DNA of 64,000 bases, taken from Pandoraea horticolens (GTDB lineage: Bacteria > Pseudomonadota > Gammaproteobacteria > Burkholderiales > Burkholderiaceae). Position numbers and translations under genes: made by a program. Below are positions 17,480 through 26,295 of this stretch, piece after piece. Below the pieces are notes generated by a model that made no database searches, was not told where the DNA came from, and saw only the letters and a program-made list of their open reading frames with translations. The first letter of the stretch is position 1. Each line of letters begins with the position of its first letter. The stretch covers positions 124,001-188,000 of the forward strand of contig NZ_CABPSM010000005.1 in assembly GCF_902459555.1 (NCBI RefSeq). The letters are read 5' to 3'.

Positions 17480-18361
17480 TCAGCCGATGGCCTGATTGAT
17501 GATGGCGAACTGACGGAATTCGTCGTCGCTGCGTGGCACACCGTTGCGGGCCATCTTCACGACGGTATCGACACGCTCCAGCCCAAGCGATGCAAGCCAG
17601 TCGGTCAGCCCGCTGTCTGCCGGTGTATCGATCCGCACGAAGCGGCCTTCGTGCAGCGTCAGCCAGTGCGCGATCATCACCTCGGCGCGCTGCTGCGCCA
17701 GTGCGTCGCCACCCTTGCGGCTCACCACCACCGGGCCGATCACGAAGCCGCGGCCGAAACGGCGGAACAGCGAGAAGCCGAGCAGTTCGCCGTCGTGCTC
17801 CAGCGCGATGCCATCGGCGATATCGAGCAACGCCGGCAGAATGCGACGGCGATCGAGATCGCTGGCACGGCTGGCGAGCACGATCAGGCGCTCCGGGTCG
17901 TTGGCGCCGAGCGGGCGCAGCCGCTCGCCGGGCGGCAGTTCCATCAACGGCGGGCGACGTGCGGTGCCCTGGTGCTGATCGATCTTGCCGATGGCGGTGA
18001 AGCCAAGTTTTTCATAGAGCGGCTGACCGGCCAGCGTGGCGTGCAGCACGGTCGTGCGCGAGCCGAGCGCGTCGAGCATGCGCTCCATCAGTTCGCGGCC
18101 GATGCCCCGGCCCTGCCGGTCTGGCGAGACGATGACCATGCCGAGCGAGCCGCCTGACTCGCCGTATTGCCAGTACAGTGCGGTGCCGACGACCTCGTCG
18201 CCGTCGAGCGCGACGAAACCCTGCCCCTGACGTAACAGAAAGCGCCAGTCGTCGGGTTTGTGAGGCCAGCGCGCGGCGCTGGAAAGTCGATGGCCGGCCG
18301 ACACATCGGCCGCCGTGAAGGGCCGGTAGACGAGCCGGGATGATGCTGGGAATTCGGACAC
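17480..18361 (-). CDS. GNAT-family N-acetyltransferase, two-part
   Basis: This encodes 293 residues. The N-terminal half (about 1–135) is a GNAT domain with the acetyl-CoA loop VSPDRQGRGIGRELMERML. The C-terminal half (about 150–290) is a second GNAT-like domain found in YitH/'GNAT with DUF' proteins (FVIGPVVVSR…AEVMIAHWL). The start is a GTG at 18361, chosen because AAGGAGG lies seven bases before it and fixes the reading frame; the open frame further upstream has no ribosome site. It is co-transcribed with ghrA. The acetylated substrate is unknown. Confidence 0.82.
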   Translation of the reverse strand: MSEFPASSRLVYRPFTAADVSAGHRLSSAARWPHKPDDWRFLLRQGQGFVALDGDEVVGTALYWQYGESGGSLGMVIVSPDRQGRGIGRELMERMLDALGSRTTVLHATLAGQPLYEKLGFTAIGKIDQHQGTARRPPLMELPPGERLRPLGANDPERLIVLASRASDLDRRRILPALLDIADGIALEHDGELLGFSLFRRFGRGFVIGPVVVSRKGGDALAQQRAEVMIAHWLTLHEGRFVRIDTPADSGLTDWLASLGLERVDTVVKMARNGVPRSDDEFRQFAIINQAIG

Positions 18362-18692
18362 GCCGAGCCTCCTTGGAGCATTGCCGGATACAGGGTGAGC
18401 ATGGCTCACGACGCCTTCACTATGGCGACCCGCCCGATCATTGCATAGGACGATCCTGTTATTCGGCGCCACAATCCCGCGCGGCGAAAAAAACGCGACA
18501 AAACGTGTCGCGCATGCACCGAAAACCATTGCCTCATGCGGTCTGCGCATTTGTTTCGGCGCAATCTGCCACGCGCCTCTGACTACCATGACACAGGGCA
18601 GCACCGCACGGCCCTACCCCACATCGCGCCCGTTCCCAACCAGATCGCCTGTCGGCCCGGACCGTGCGCCGAGGCGGCCCCGGAGAATCAGC
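18362..18692. other. Divergent promoter region between GNAT–ghrA and aldehyde dehydrogenase
   Basis: This is a 331-bp gene-free stretch between divergent genes. It holds the strong ribosome site of the GNAT gene, an operator-like dyad at 18494–18512 and the GGAGA ribosome site of the aldehyde dehydrogenase. The open frames crossing it look like extensions of the flanking genes without start signals. Confidence 0.6.
18494..18512. promoter_or_regulatory. Operator-like dyad in the GNAT/ALDH intergenic region
   Basis: The perfect 7-bp arms CGCGACA and TGTCGCG are separated by AAACG, midway between the divergent starts. The form fits a dimeric repressor site, but the cognate regulator is not identified. 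Confidence 0.4.
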
Positions 18693-20171
18693 ATGGACAG
18701 TTTCGATCCCGCCCAGGTCAGCATCCGCAGCGGACATTTCATCGACGGCAGTCTCGTCGACGCCGGTAACACTTATGCCGACGTATTCTGCCCGTCCAGC
18801 GGGCGCCCCTACGCCGCGCTGGCAATGGCCGACGCCGGCATGGTCGATCATGCGGCCAGTCGCGCGTGGCACGCCTTCCGTCACAGTGCTTGGGCCACCT
18901 GCGCGCCGCGCGAGCGTGCCCGCGTGCTGCGCCGCCTGGCCGATCTGGTCGAAGGCGATGTCGCCACGCTCGCGCCGCTCGAAGCCATCGGCTCGACCCG
19001 CCCGGTGCGCGACGCCGCGGCCTGGGATGTGCCATACACCGCCGAATGCCTGCGTTTCTACGCCGAGCATGCCGACAAACATGGCGGCGAAGTGGCGGCG
19101 ACAGACCCGTCGCTGCTCGGCATGACCATCACCGAACCGATCGGCGTGGTGGGGGCGATCGCGCCATGGAATTTTCCGCTGGTAATGGCGATCTGGAAGG
19201 CGGCGCCCGCGCTCGCCGCCGGCAACGCTATCGTCATCAAGCCATCCGAAATGACACCCTTTTCCGTGCTTCGACTCGCCGAACTCGCGATCCAGGCGGG
19301 TGTGCCCGCCGGCATCTTCAACGTGGTACAAGGCGACGGACGCGTGACCGGCGATGCCTTGGTGCGTCATCCCTGCGTGGGCAAGGTCACGTTCACCGGT
19401 TCGACCCGCACAGGGGCGGCCATCATGACAGCCTGCGCACAAACCGGCACCAAGCCGGTGACGCTGGAGCTTGGCGGCAAGAGTCCGCAGGTCGTGTTCG
19501 CCGACGTGCCCGATCTCGACGCCGTCGCACGACGCATCGCCATGGGCATCACAGGCAATGCCGGACAAGTCTGCAACGCCGGCTCGCGGCTGCTCGTCGA
19601 GGCAGGCATCGCCGACGCGTTGATCGAGCGCCTTGCCCCCATCTTCGGTGCGTTGCGCCCGGGGGCAACGTGGGCGGCCGGCACGACGCTCTCTCCCATC
19701 ATCAGCGCAGCGCAGGCGCAACGTATCGGCGGACTCGTCGACCGGGCGCGCAGTGCCGGCGCCGACGTGGTATGTGGCGGCAAGCCGATCGACGGCGGCG
19801 CCGGTGGCGCCTGGTATGCCCCCACCATCCTGCGCAGCGTCGACGCGCACGCCGAGATCGTGCGTGAGGAAGTCTTCGGGCCGGTGCTGACAGTGCAGAC
19901 CTTCACGACCGAAGAAGAAGCGCTGCAACTGGCACAGCATGAGGACTACGGCCTGGCCGCAGGTGTGCACACGGCCAACCTTGGCCGCGCCATGCGCATG
20001 GTGCGCGGCATCGATGCGGGCAATGTCTGGGTCAACCGCTACGGCCGCTCGTCGGACTTCGTGCTGCCCACCGGTGGTTTCAAGCGCTCGGGGCTCGGCA
20101 AGGACCTCGGCCGTCAGGCCTTCGAAGCCAACCTGCGCAGCAAGGCCGTGCTGATCGATCTGAACGGCTGA
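18693..20171 (+). CDS. NAD-dependent aldehyde dehydrogenase
   Basis: This is a 492-residue aldehyde dehydrogenase. Catalytic residues are visible: N160 in APWNFPLVM, E259 in LELGGKSPQ and C294 in NAGQVCNAGSR. It is closest in style to broad ALDHs used after amine oxidation (PauC/PuuC/betaine-aldehyde group). ATG 18693 has GGAGA nine bases upstream, and the long open frame before it is rejected as non-coding. It lies 358 bp before the amine/opine-type operon and may oxidise aldehydes made by the aminotransferase at 14976 or by the oxidases downstream; this link is inference. Confidence 0.88.
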   Translation: MDSFDPAQVSIRSGHFIDGSLVDAGNTYADVFCPSSGRPYAALAMADAGMVDHAASRAWHAFRHSAWATCAPRERARVLRRLADLVEGDVATLAPLEAIGSTRPVRDAAAWDVPYTAECLRFYAEHADKHGGEVAATDPSLLGMTITEPIGVVGAIAPWNFPLVMAIWKAAPALAAGNAIVIKPSEMTPFSVLRLAELAIQAGVPAGIFNVVQGDGRVTGDALVRHPCVGKVTFTGSTRTGAAIMTACAQTGTKPVTLELGGKSPQVVFADVPDLDAVARRIAMGITGNAGQVCNAGSRLLVEAGIADALIERLAPIFGALRPGATWAAGTTLSPIISAAQAQRIGGLVDRARSAGADVVCGGKPIDGGAGGAWYAPTILRSVDAHAEIVREEVFGPVLTVQTFTTEEEALQLAQHEDYGLAAGVHTANLGRAMRMVRGIDAGNVWVNRYGRSSDFVLPTGGFKRSGLGKDLGRQAFEANLRSKAVLIDLNG

Positions 20172-20529
20172 GCGAATGAGCAGACGCGGCGCAGCGGGTG
20201 CGCGAACGTTCGCCGTTCGCTATTGACGCGCCCGCGCGCCGCAGCCGGACAAACGATGAAACAGCGCACGACGCTTCCCGGCAATCAGGCATCCGGGTTA
20301 CTACCGAGCTAAAAAAGCGCGAAGCATATCGTGCTGTTCATGCCCCCTAAAACGCATGGAATTCTATGTTTGCACCGGGCATTTCAACGCGAAGCCAAAA
20401 TTTTGATTTGGTTTAATTTTTCACATGGATGTCGCAAACCGCGCATCCCGACACGGGCGACTTCGACGCAGCCCCCTTTCTTTCGCCCGGGAACCCCCAA
20501 GGGTTCGCCCTTCATTGAGGACAGAGATC
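20172..20529. other. Upstream control region of the HAD–oxidase–ABC operon
   Basis: This is a 358-bp gene-free stretch. It contains a 12-bp palindrome GCGAACGTTCGC at 20202–20213, an AT-rich block around 20396–20426 that contrasts with the GC-rich surroundings and probably marks the promoter, and a small hairpin (GAACCC/GGGTTC, 20491–20506) just before the ribosome site TTGAGGA. I could not place an exact -35/-10 pair. Confidence 0.5.
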
Positions 20530-21198
20530 ATGATCGACTTCGAGCCGAAATTCATCACCTTCGATTGCTACGGCACACTGGTTAAATTCCGCATGGCCGA
20601 CCTGGCCCGCGAAATTTACGGCGACCGCCTGCAAGGCGAGGCGATGGATAACTTCGTGAAGCTGTTTGCCGCCTATCGCCGCGACGAAGTGCTCGGTGCC
20701 TGGAAGCCCTATCGCGACGTGGTGGTCGACTCGGTGCGCCGCACCTGCGAGCGCACCGGCGTGACCTTCAAGGTCGAGGAAGCCGGGCGGTTCTACCTGG
20801 CCGTGCCGACCTGGGGTCCGCACCCGGACGTGCCAGAAGGTCTGTCGCGCCTTGCCAAGAAGTACAAGCTGGTCGGCCTGACCAACGCCGCCAACGAGCA
20901 GATCATGAGCAACATCGAGAAGCTCGGTGCGCCGTTTCACGCCGTGATCACCGCGGAAGAAGTGGGTGCCTACAAGCCCCGCATGCAGGGCTTCGAATAC
21001 ATGTTCAAGAAGCTCAATGTGCAGCCGCACGAAATCCTGCATGTGTCCTCGAGCCCGCGCTACGACCTGATGACCGCACACGACCTGGGCATCAAGCACA
21101 AGGCGATGGTGCTGCGCGGCCACGAGCCGGAAGCGCCGTTCTATGAATACACGCCGGTCAAGGACATCGTCGACCTGGCCGTGCAGCTCGGCTTGTAA
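20530..21198 (+). CDS. HAD-superfamily hydrolase, haloacid dehalogenase type II-like
   Basis: This encodes 222 residues with the HAD core. Motif I is FITFDCYGTLV (nucleophile Asp). Motif II lies in VGLTNAANEQ. Lys is in GAYKPRMQGFEYM and the motif IV acid in SSSPRYDLMTAHDLG. The fold matches type II L-2-haloacid dehalogenases, but the classical SNG and SSNAWD motifs read TNA and SSSPRYD, so true dehalogenase activity is doubtful. It is the first gene of the ten-gene operon, has GAGGA before the ATG, and is followed 51 bp later by the oxidase. Confidence 0.85.
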   Translation: MIDFEPKFITFDCYGTLVKFRMADLAREIYGDRLQGEAMDNFVKLFAAYRRDEVLGAWKPYRDVVVDSVRRTCERTGVTFKVEEAGRFYLAVPTWGPHPDVPEGLSRLAKKYKLVGLTNAANEQIMSNIEKLGAPFHAVITAEEVGAYKPRMQGFEYMFKKLNVQPHEILHVSSSPRYDLMTAHDLGIKHKAMVLRGHEPEAPFYEYTPVKDIVDLAVQLGL

Positions 21199-21249
21199 GC
21201 CGCCGCTCGCTCCCCCCGTTTGTCTCGTCCCCAGACTCTCACCACGCCA

Positions 21250-22527
21250 ATGAAACTCGAATCGTACTGGCTCGATACCGCACCACGCTTCCTCGGCGCC
21301 CAGGAAGGTCCTGTCGAGGGGCGGACCGATGTCGCCGTGATCGGCGCGGGCTTCACGGGCCTGTCGGCCGCGCTGGCGCTCGGCAAGCGCGGCGCGTCGG
21401 TGACGGTGCTCGATGCCGGTCCGATCGGCGGTGGGGCCTCGGGACGCAACGGCGGGCATTGCAACACGGGCGTGGCGCAAGACTACGCGGCACTGAGCGC
21501 TCAGCTCGGTGCCGCGCGCGCCCGGGACTGCTATCGCGCGTACGCCTCGGCCGTCGACACGGTTGAGCGCGTCATTCGCGAGGAACAGATCGATTGCGAC
21601 TACAGCCGCCGCGGCAAGCTCAAGCTGGCCGCCAAACCGCATCATCTGGCGCACCTGGAAGCTACTGCGGCACTGATCGCGCGCGACGTCGATCCCGACG
21701 TGCAGCTCATCGGCCGCGCCGACATCGGTGACGAAATCGGCTCGGATGCGTTCTACGGCGGCCTGCTGCAACGTCACGGCGGCCAGATGCATATGGGCAA
21801 GTTCGCGGTCGGGCTCGCCAACGCAGCCGTGCGTCGGGGCGCACACATTCACGAACATGCGCCGGTCTCGCAGATCGTCAAGCAGGGCGACGGCACGTAC
21901 CGCGTCGTCTCCGAGCGCGGCGACGTGATCGCCTCTCAGGTGCTGGTGGCCACCGGCCCGTCGCGCCACGGACCGTTTGGCTGGTACCGGCGCCGCATGG
22001 CACCGGTCGGCTCGTTCATCATCGTGACCGAACCGCTCGGCAGCGACACGCTCGACCGGCTGCTGCCCAAGCGTCGCGCTTACGTTACCAGCCGCCTGAT
22101 GCACAACTATTTTCGGACCACGCCCGATCACCGGCTGGTACTCGGCGGGCGGGCTCGCTTCACGGCGTCCGAACAGCCGTCGGATGCGCGCAGCGGTCGC
22201 ATCCTGCGTGCCAACCTCGTTCAACTGTTTCCCTCGCTCGCCCAGGCCCGCATCGACTACTGCTGGGGCGGCCTGGTCGACATCACCGCCGACCGGCTAC
22301 CGCGCGCAGGCCAGCACGACGGCATCTACTTCTCGATGGGCTACAGCGGGCACGGCACACAGATGGCGACGCATATGGGCCAGATCATGGCCGATGTGAT
22401 GAACGGCGACACCGCAGCCAATCCGTGGCGCGACTTCGACTGGCCGGCGATTCCGGGACACACGGGCAAGCCGTGGTTCCTGCCGCTGGTCGGCGCGTAT
22501 TTCCGCATCAAGGATGTTTTCTATTGA
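21250..22527 (+). CDS. FAD-dependent amine/amino acid oxidase, PuuB-like (DAO family)
   Basis: This is a 425-residue flavoprotein. The FAD Rossmann motif is DVAVIGAGFTGLSAALALGKRGASV (from about residue 27), followed by GRNGGHCNTGV, typical of PuuB/PauB-type oxidases acting on gamma-glutamylated or free polyamines. The C-terminal flavin contact is near YFSMGYSGHGTQMATHMGQ. ATG 21250 is preferred over an in-frame TTG at 21220. In the operon it follows the HAD gene and precedes a peptide-type ABC importer, so it probably deaminates or dealkylates the imported amine. Spacing to the next gene is 73 bp. Confidence 0.88.
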   Translation: MKLESYWLDTAPRFLGAQEGPVEGRTDVAVIGAGFTGLSAALALGKRGASVTVLDAGPIGGGASGRNGGHCNTGVAQDYAALSAQLGAARARDCYRAYASAVDTVERVIREEQIDCDYSRRGKLKLAAKPHHLAHLEATAALIARDVDPDVQLIGRADIGDEIGSDAFYGGLLQRHGGQMHMGKFAVGLANAAVRRGAHIHEHAPVSQIVKQGDGTYRVVSERGDVIASQVLVATGPSRHGPFGWYRRRMAPVGSFIIVTEPLGSDTLDRLLPKRRAYVTSRLMHNYFRTTPDHRLVLGGRARFTASEQPSDARSGRILRANLVQLFPSLAQARIDYCWGGLVDITADRLPRAGQHDGIYFSMGYSGHGTQMATHMGQIMADVMNGDTAANPWRDFDWPAIPGHTGKPWFLPLVGAYFRIKDVFY

Positions 22528-22600
22528 TTCAACCGGCGCTGCGGCGTCGCGAAAAACTGGCAAACCCGATCCTTCGGCAACCCCTACGTGGAGATGTGCA

Positions 22601-24214
22601 ATGAAATCAGAAAAATCGGTCAACGGTGTCGACGCGCTCTGTACACCGGATGAGAGCCTGAGCCAGCGAGGCACCCAACGCCGCGATCTGCTCCGCGCGA
22701 TGGCTGCCGGCGGTCTGCTGACAATGGCGGGCACGGGATTGCTGACGGCCAGCGGCCAGGCTTTCGCCCAGACGCCCAAGCGCGGCGGCAAGATTCGCGT
22801 GGCGACGCAATCGGCGTCGGCGGCCGATACGCTCGACCCCGCCAAGGGCGCACTGGCCACCGACTATGTGCGCGCCAACATGTTCTACAACGGCCTGACC
22901 GAACTCGACTCGAAACTCGGCGCCAAGCTCGCATTGGCCGAATCGATCGACACCAAGGACGCCAAGGTCTGGGTCATCAAGCTGCGCAGCGGCGTGCAGT
23001 TCCACGACGGCAAGACCCTCACGCCGAACGACGTCGCTTACTCGATTCTGCGGCACAAGGATCCTGCCACGGCCTCGAAGGCGAAGACCCTGGCCGATCA
23101 GATCAAGGACGTGAAAGCCACCGGCCCGAACGAAGTCACCATTACGCTGGAAGGCCCGAACGCCGACCTGCCGGTGATTCTCGCCACGTCGCATTTCCTC
23201 ATCATTCAGGACGGCACCAAAGACTTCAAGAGCGCCGTGGGCACCGGCCCGTTCAAGGTCAAGGAGTTCTCGCCAGGGGTGCGCACGGTGGGCGTGCGCA
23301 ACGAGAAGTACTGGAAGCCGGGCCTGCCGCATCTCGACGAAATCGAACTGATCGGCATCGGCGAGGAATCCGCGCGTGTGAATGCACTGCTGTCCGGCGA
23401 CGTGCAGCTCGTCAACGCCGTAAGCGCGCGCTCGACCGAACGCATCAAAAACACCCCGGGCTTCACGGTGCTGGAAACCAAGACCGGTCAGTACACCGAC
23501 CTGATCATGCGCGACGAAGGTGGCATCACGGGCAATGCCGACTTCCGTCTCGGCATGATGCATCTGCTCGACCGCGAACAGATTCGCAAGACGGTGTTCC
23601 GCGGCTTCGGCGCCATCGGTAACGATCAGCCGATCGACCCGAGCAACCGTTACTACATGCCCGGCTTGCCGCAACGTCCGTTCGATCCGGAGAAAGCCGC
23701 GTTCCACTTCAAGAAGGCAGGCCTCGCGAGCACGCCGCTTCAGGTGTACGCCACCCCCGCCGCCGAAGGCTCGGTCGAGATGGCCATGCTGCTGCAACAG
23801 GTCGCGCCGAAGGCCGGCGTGAATCTTCAGATCTCCCGCGTGCCGGCCGACGGTTACTGGGCCAACCACTGGATGAAGCACCCGCTCACGTTTGGCTCGG
23901 TCAACGCTCGTCCCAGCGCCGACGTGCTGCTCACGCAGTTCTTCCGCTCCGACGCGCCGTGGAACGAAGCCAACTGGAAGAACCCGAAGTTCGATCAATT
24001 GCTGGTGGCCGCACGCGGCGAGCCGGACGACGCCAAGCGCAAGGCGCTGTACGGTGACATTCAGACGCTTATCCATCAGAACGGCGGCATCGGCATCCCG
24101 ATGTTCCTGTCGTCGCTCGACGGGCACACCACCAAGCTCAAGGGTCTGGGCTCGATCCCGCTGGCCGGGTTGATGGGCTTCGCGTTCGCCGAGCACGTCT
24201 GGCTCGACGCGTGA
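22601..24214 (+). CDS. ABC transporter substrate-binding protein, family 5 (peptide/opine/nickel type)
   Basis: This is a 537-residue periplasmic binding protein of the DppA/OppA class. A long N-region precedes a signal with RRDLLRAMAAGGLLTMAGTGLL, resembling a Tat-type RR motif, and cleavage is likely after QAFA. Family stretches are GVQFHDGKTLTPNDVAYSI, GTGPFKVKEFSPG and the C-terminal DDAKRKALYGDIQTLIHQNG. ATG 22601 is preceded by GGAGAT. The gene heads the importer part of the operon and is followed by a strong hairpin before the permease genes, as is common where binding protein must be in excess. Confidence 0.92.
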   Translation: MKSEKSVNGVDALCTPDESLSQRGTQRRDLLRAMAAGGLLTMAGTGLLTASGQAFAQTPKRGGKIRVATQSASAADTLDPAKGALATDYVRANMFYNGLTELDSKLGAKLALAESIDTKDAKVWVIKLRSGVQFHDGKTLTPNDVAYSILRHKDPATASKAKTLADQIKDVKATGPNEVTITLEGPNADLPVILATSHFLIIQDGTKDFKSAVGTGPFKVKEFSPGVRTVGVRNEKYWKPGLPHLDEIELIGIGEESARVNALLSGDVQLVNAVSARSTERIKNTPGFTVLETKTGQYTDLIMRDEGGITGNADFRLGMMHLLDREQIRKTVFRGFGAIGNDQPIDPSNRYYMPGLPQRPFDPEKAAFHFKKAGLASTPLQVYATPAAEGSVEMAMLLQQVAPKAGVNLQISRVPADGYWANHWMKHPLTFGSVNARPSADVLLTQFFRSDAPWNEANWKNPKFDQLLVAARGEPDDAKRKALYGDIQTLIHQNGGIGIPMFLSSLDGHTTKLKGLGSIPLAGLMGFAFAEHVWLDA

Positions 24215-24220
24215 TACCGG

Positions 24221-24251
24221 CAGCGGCCGCGCCGTCGGGTGCCGGCCGCTG
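24221..24251 (+). repeat. Intercistronic hairpin after the binding-protein gene
   Basis: The arms CAGCGGCCG (24221–24229) and CGGCCGCTG (24243–24251) form a 9-bp stem seven bases after the stop codon and before the permease gene. There is no U-tract. The likely role is stabilising the upstream mRNA or partial termination, giving more binding protein than permease. Confidence 0.6.
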
Positions 24252-24397
24252 ATGATCTGCTGGGCTCGCGCTGGTGCGCGGCCGATGCAGGTGAAGTTGC
24301 AGTAGGAAGTGCGCGGTGCGCGGCCCCATTCGGCGCGCACCGGTCGGGCACCGACGTTCCCCCACGCGCGGTGTCGTATCTACCGGAGACGTTTCCG

Positions 24398-25354
24398 ATG
24401 AAAGCCCAGGTGCAACGACTTGTCGCAGCACGCTTCGGCCTGGCCCTGCTGACACTGCTCATCGTGTCGGCGATCGTGTTCACGATCACGGCCCTGCTGC
24501 CCGGCGACGCCGCTCAGATGGCGCTCGGCCAGGCCGCCACTCCCGAAGCGGTCACTGCGTTGCGTCATCAACTCGGTCTTGACCAACCGGCCATCACGCG
24601 CTACTTCCAGTGGCTGGCCCACATGTTCGCCGGCAATTTCGGCGATTCGATGTCGAACAACCTGCCGGTCGCGCAACTCATCGCCACGCGCCTGCCAAAC
24701 TCGCTCGTGCTCGCCGGCCTCACCACACTGGTGTCGGTGCCGCTCGCGCTCGGTATCGGTGTGGCCGCCGCCATGTGGCGCGGCTCGCTGCTCGACCGCG
24801 CGCTCAACGTGCTGACGCTGGCGGTGGTGGCCGTGCCCGAATTCCTCGTGGCCACCGTCGCGGTGCTGATCTTCGCCGTGAAGCTGCGCTGGCTGCCGGC
24901 GCTGTCGTACCTGTCGTCGGTCAACTCGTTCGACGATCTGCTGCGTATTTACGCGATGCCGGTGATGACGCTGTGCTGCGTGATCGTCGCGCAGATGGCC
25001 CGCATGACGCGCGCGGCCGTGATCGACCAACTGAGTTCGTCGTATGTGGAAATGGCCGTGCTCAAGGGCGCATCGCCGATCCGCGTCGTCTGGCGCCATG
25101 TGCTGCCGAACGCCGTCGGGCCAATCGCCAATGCCGTGGCGCTGAGCCTGTCGTACCTGTTCGGCGGCGTGGTCATCGTCGAGTCGATCTTCAACTATCC
25201 GGGCCTCGCGAGCCTGCTCGTCGACGCCGTCACCAACCGCGATTTGCCGCTGGTGCAAGGCTGCGTGATGGTGTTTTGCACCGCCTACCTCGCGCTCGTG
25301 CTGATCGCCGATCTGTGCGCCGTCGTCTCCAACCCGAGGCTCCGTCAACGATGA
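24398..25354 (+). CDS. ABC transporter permease, DppB-like
   Basis: This is a 318-residue inner-membrane permease with six predicted helices. It has the DppB/OppB N-terminus (LVAARFGLALLTLLIVSAIVFTITALLPGDAA) and the EAA-loop region MARMTRAAVIDQLSSSYVEMAVLKGASP, which contacts the ATPase. ATG 24398 has GGAGAC twelve bases upstream. Its last codons overlap the next gene's start (ATGA), so translation is coupled. It forms the transmembrane pore with the DppC-like protein. Confidence 0.93.
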   Translation: MKAQVQRLVAARFGLALLTLLIVSAIVFTITALLPGDAAQMALGQAATPEAVTALRHQLGLDQPAITRYFQWLAHMFAGNFGDSMSNNLPVAQLIATRLPNSLVLAGLTTLVSVPLALGIGVAAAMWRGSLLDRALNVLTLAVVAVPEFLVATVAVLIFAVKLRWLPALSYLSSVNSFDDLLRIYAMPVMTLCCVIVAQMARMTRAAVIDQLSSSYVEMAVLKGASPIRVVWRHVLPNAVGPIANAVALSLSYLFGGVVIVESIFNYPGLASLLVDAVTNRDLPLVQGCVMVFCTAYLALVLIADLCAVVSNPRLRQR

Positions 25355-26295
25355 ACATCCGACACCGCTCCCCCGCGACCGCAGCCAAGGCTATCGTTCC
25401 CGCCATGTCCGTACCCTCGACTCCCGACGCCGTCACGGCGCCCGCTCCCACTCGTCCCGGCCTGCTTGCCCGTCTGCGCGAGCGCGTGTCTTGGCTCGGC
25501 ATGATCGGCGGCACGCTGGTGCTGTTCTGGCTGCTGATCGCCTGCATCGGGCCGTCGATCGCCCCGCACCAGAGCGGCACCATTACCTCCGGCGAGGTGT
25601 TCGGCACCTACAGCGCCGCGTTCCCGCTCGGCACCGACTATCTCGGCCGCGACATGCTCAGCCGCATCCTGATCGGCACGCGCTTTACCGTCGGCATCGC
25701 GCTGGCCGCCGCCGTACTGGCCAGTGTGATCGGCACCAGCTTCGGCCTGCTCGCCGCAGTCTCGCCACGCTGGGTGGACGAAGTGCTCTCGCGCCTCTTC
25801 GACGCCCTGGTGTCGATCCCGAGCAAGGTACTGGCGCTGGTGGTCATCGCCGCATTTGGCTCGGGCAATACGCTGCTGATCGCCATCGCCGCCTTCGCCT
25901 ACATTCCCGGCGCGTTCCGCATTTCGCGCGCACTGGCCGTCAACCTGATGACGCTGGAATACGTGCAGGTGGCCCGCGCCCGTGGCGAGAAGCTCTTCTA
26001 TATCGCCCGCGTGGAAGTGCTGCCTAACATGATCCATCCGATGCTTGCCGACTTCGGCCTGCGCTTCGTGTTCATCGTGCTGCTGCTCTCCGGCCTGTCG
26101 TTCCTGGGCCTCGGCGTGCAACCGCCCAACGCCGACTGGGGTTCGCTGGTGCGCGAGAACATCAGCGGTCTCTCGGAAGGCGCTCCCGCCGTGCTGATGC
26201 CGGCCATCGCCATCGCCTCGCTGACCATCGGCGTGAACCTGCTGATCGACAACCTGCGCCGGCGCGGCGCCTTCGGCCCGGGAGGTGCGAAATGA
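25351..26295 (+). CDS. ABC transporter permease, DppC-like
   Basis: This is a 314-residue permease. The DppC features are the periplasmic segment HQSGTITSGEVFGTYSAAF followed by PLGTDYLGRDMLSRILIG, then the EAA loop VNLMTLEYVQVARARGEKLF and SFLGLGVQPPNADWG. A Pro/Ala-rich cytoplasmic extension of about 45 residues precedes the first helix; M20 could be an alternative start. Its ATG overlaps the dppB-like stop by four bases, and its own stop overlaps the ATPase gene in the same ATGA manner. Confidence 0.93.
   Translation: MNIRHRSPATAAKAIVPAMSVPSTPDAVTAPAPTRPGLLARLRERVSWLGMIGGTLVLFWLLIACIGPSIAPHQSGTITSGEVFGTYSAAFPLGTDYLGRDMLSRILIGTRFTVGIALAAAVLASVIGTSFGLLAAVSPRWVDEVLSRLFDALVSIPSKVLALVVIAAFGSGNTLLIAIAAFAYIPGAFRISRALAVNLMTLEYVQVARARGEKLFYIARVEVLPNMIHPMLADFGLRFVFIVLLLSGLSFLGLGVQPPNADWGSLVRENISGLSEGAPAVLMPAIAIASLTIGVNLLIDNLRRRGAFGPGGAK

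Noticed and set aside
18441-18692. Extension of the aldehyde dehydrogenase to the ATG at 18441
   Set aside because: The stretch overlaps the divergent promoter region and dyad, and ATG 18693 has the ribosome site and the normal family start.
20202-20213. GCGAACGTTCGC palindrome as an operator
   Set aside because: It is a perfect 12-mer but short and GC-rich, lies close behind the aldehyde dehydrogenase gene and 317 bp before the operon start. I mention it only within the intergenic entry.
20512-22224. Long minus-strand frame across the HAD and oxidase genes (similar ones at 22607–24340, 24380–25348, 25998–27500 and 28258–29781)
   Set aside because: GC-rich coding DNA leaves the opposite strand open. 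None has a ribosome site or a recognisable domain, and the plus-strand genes are unambiguous.
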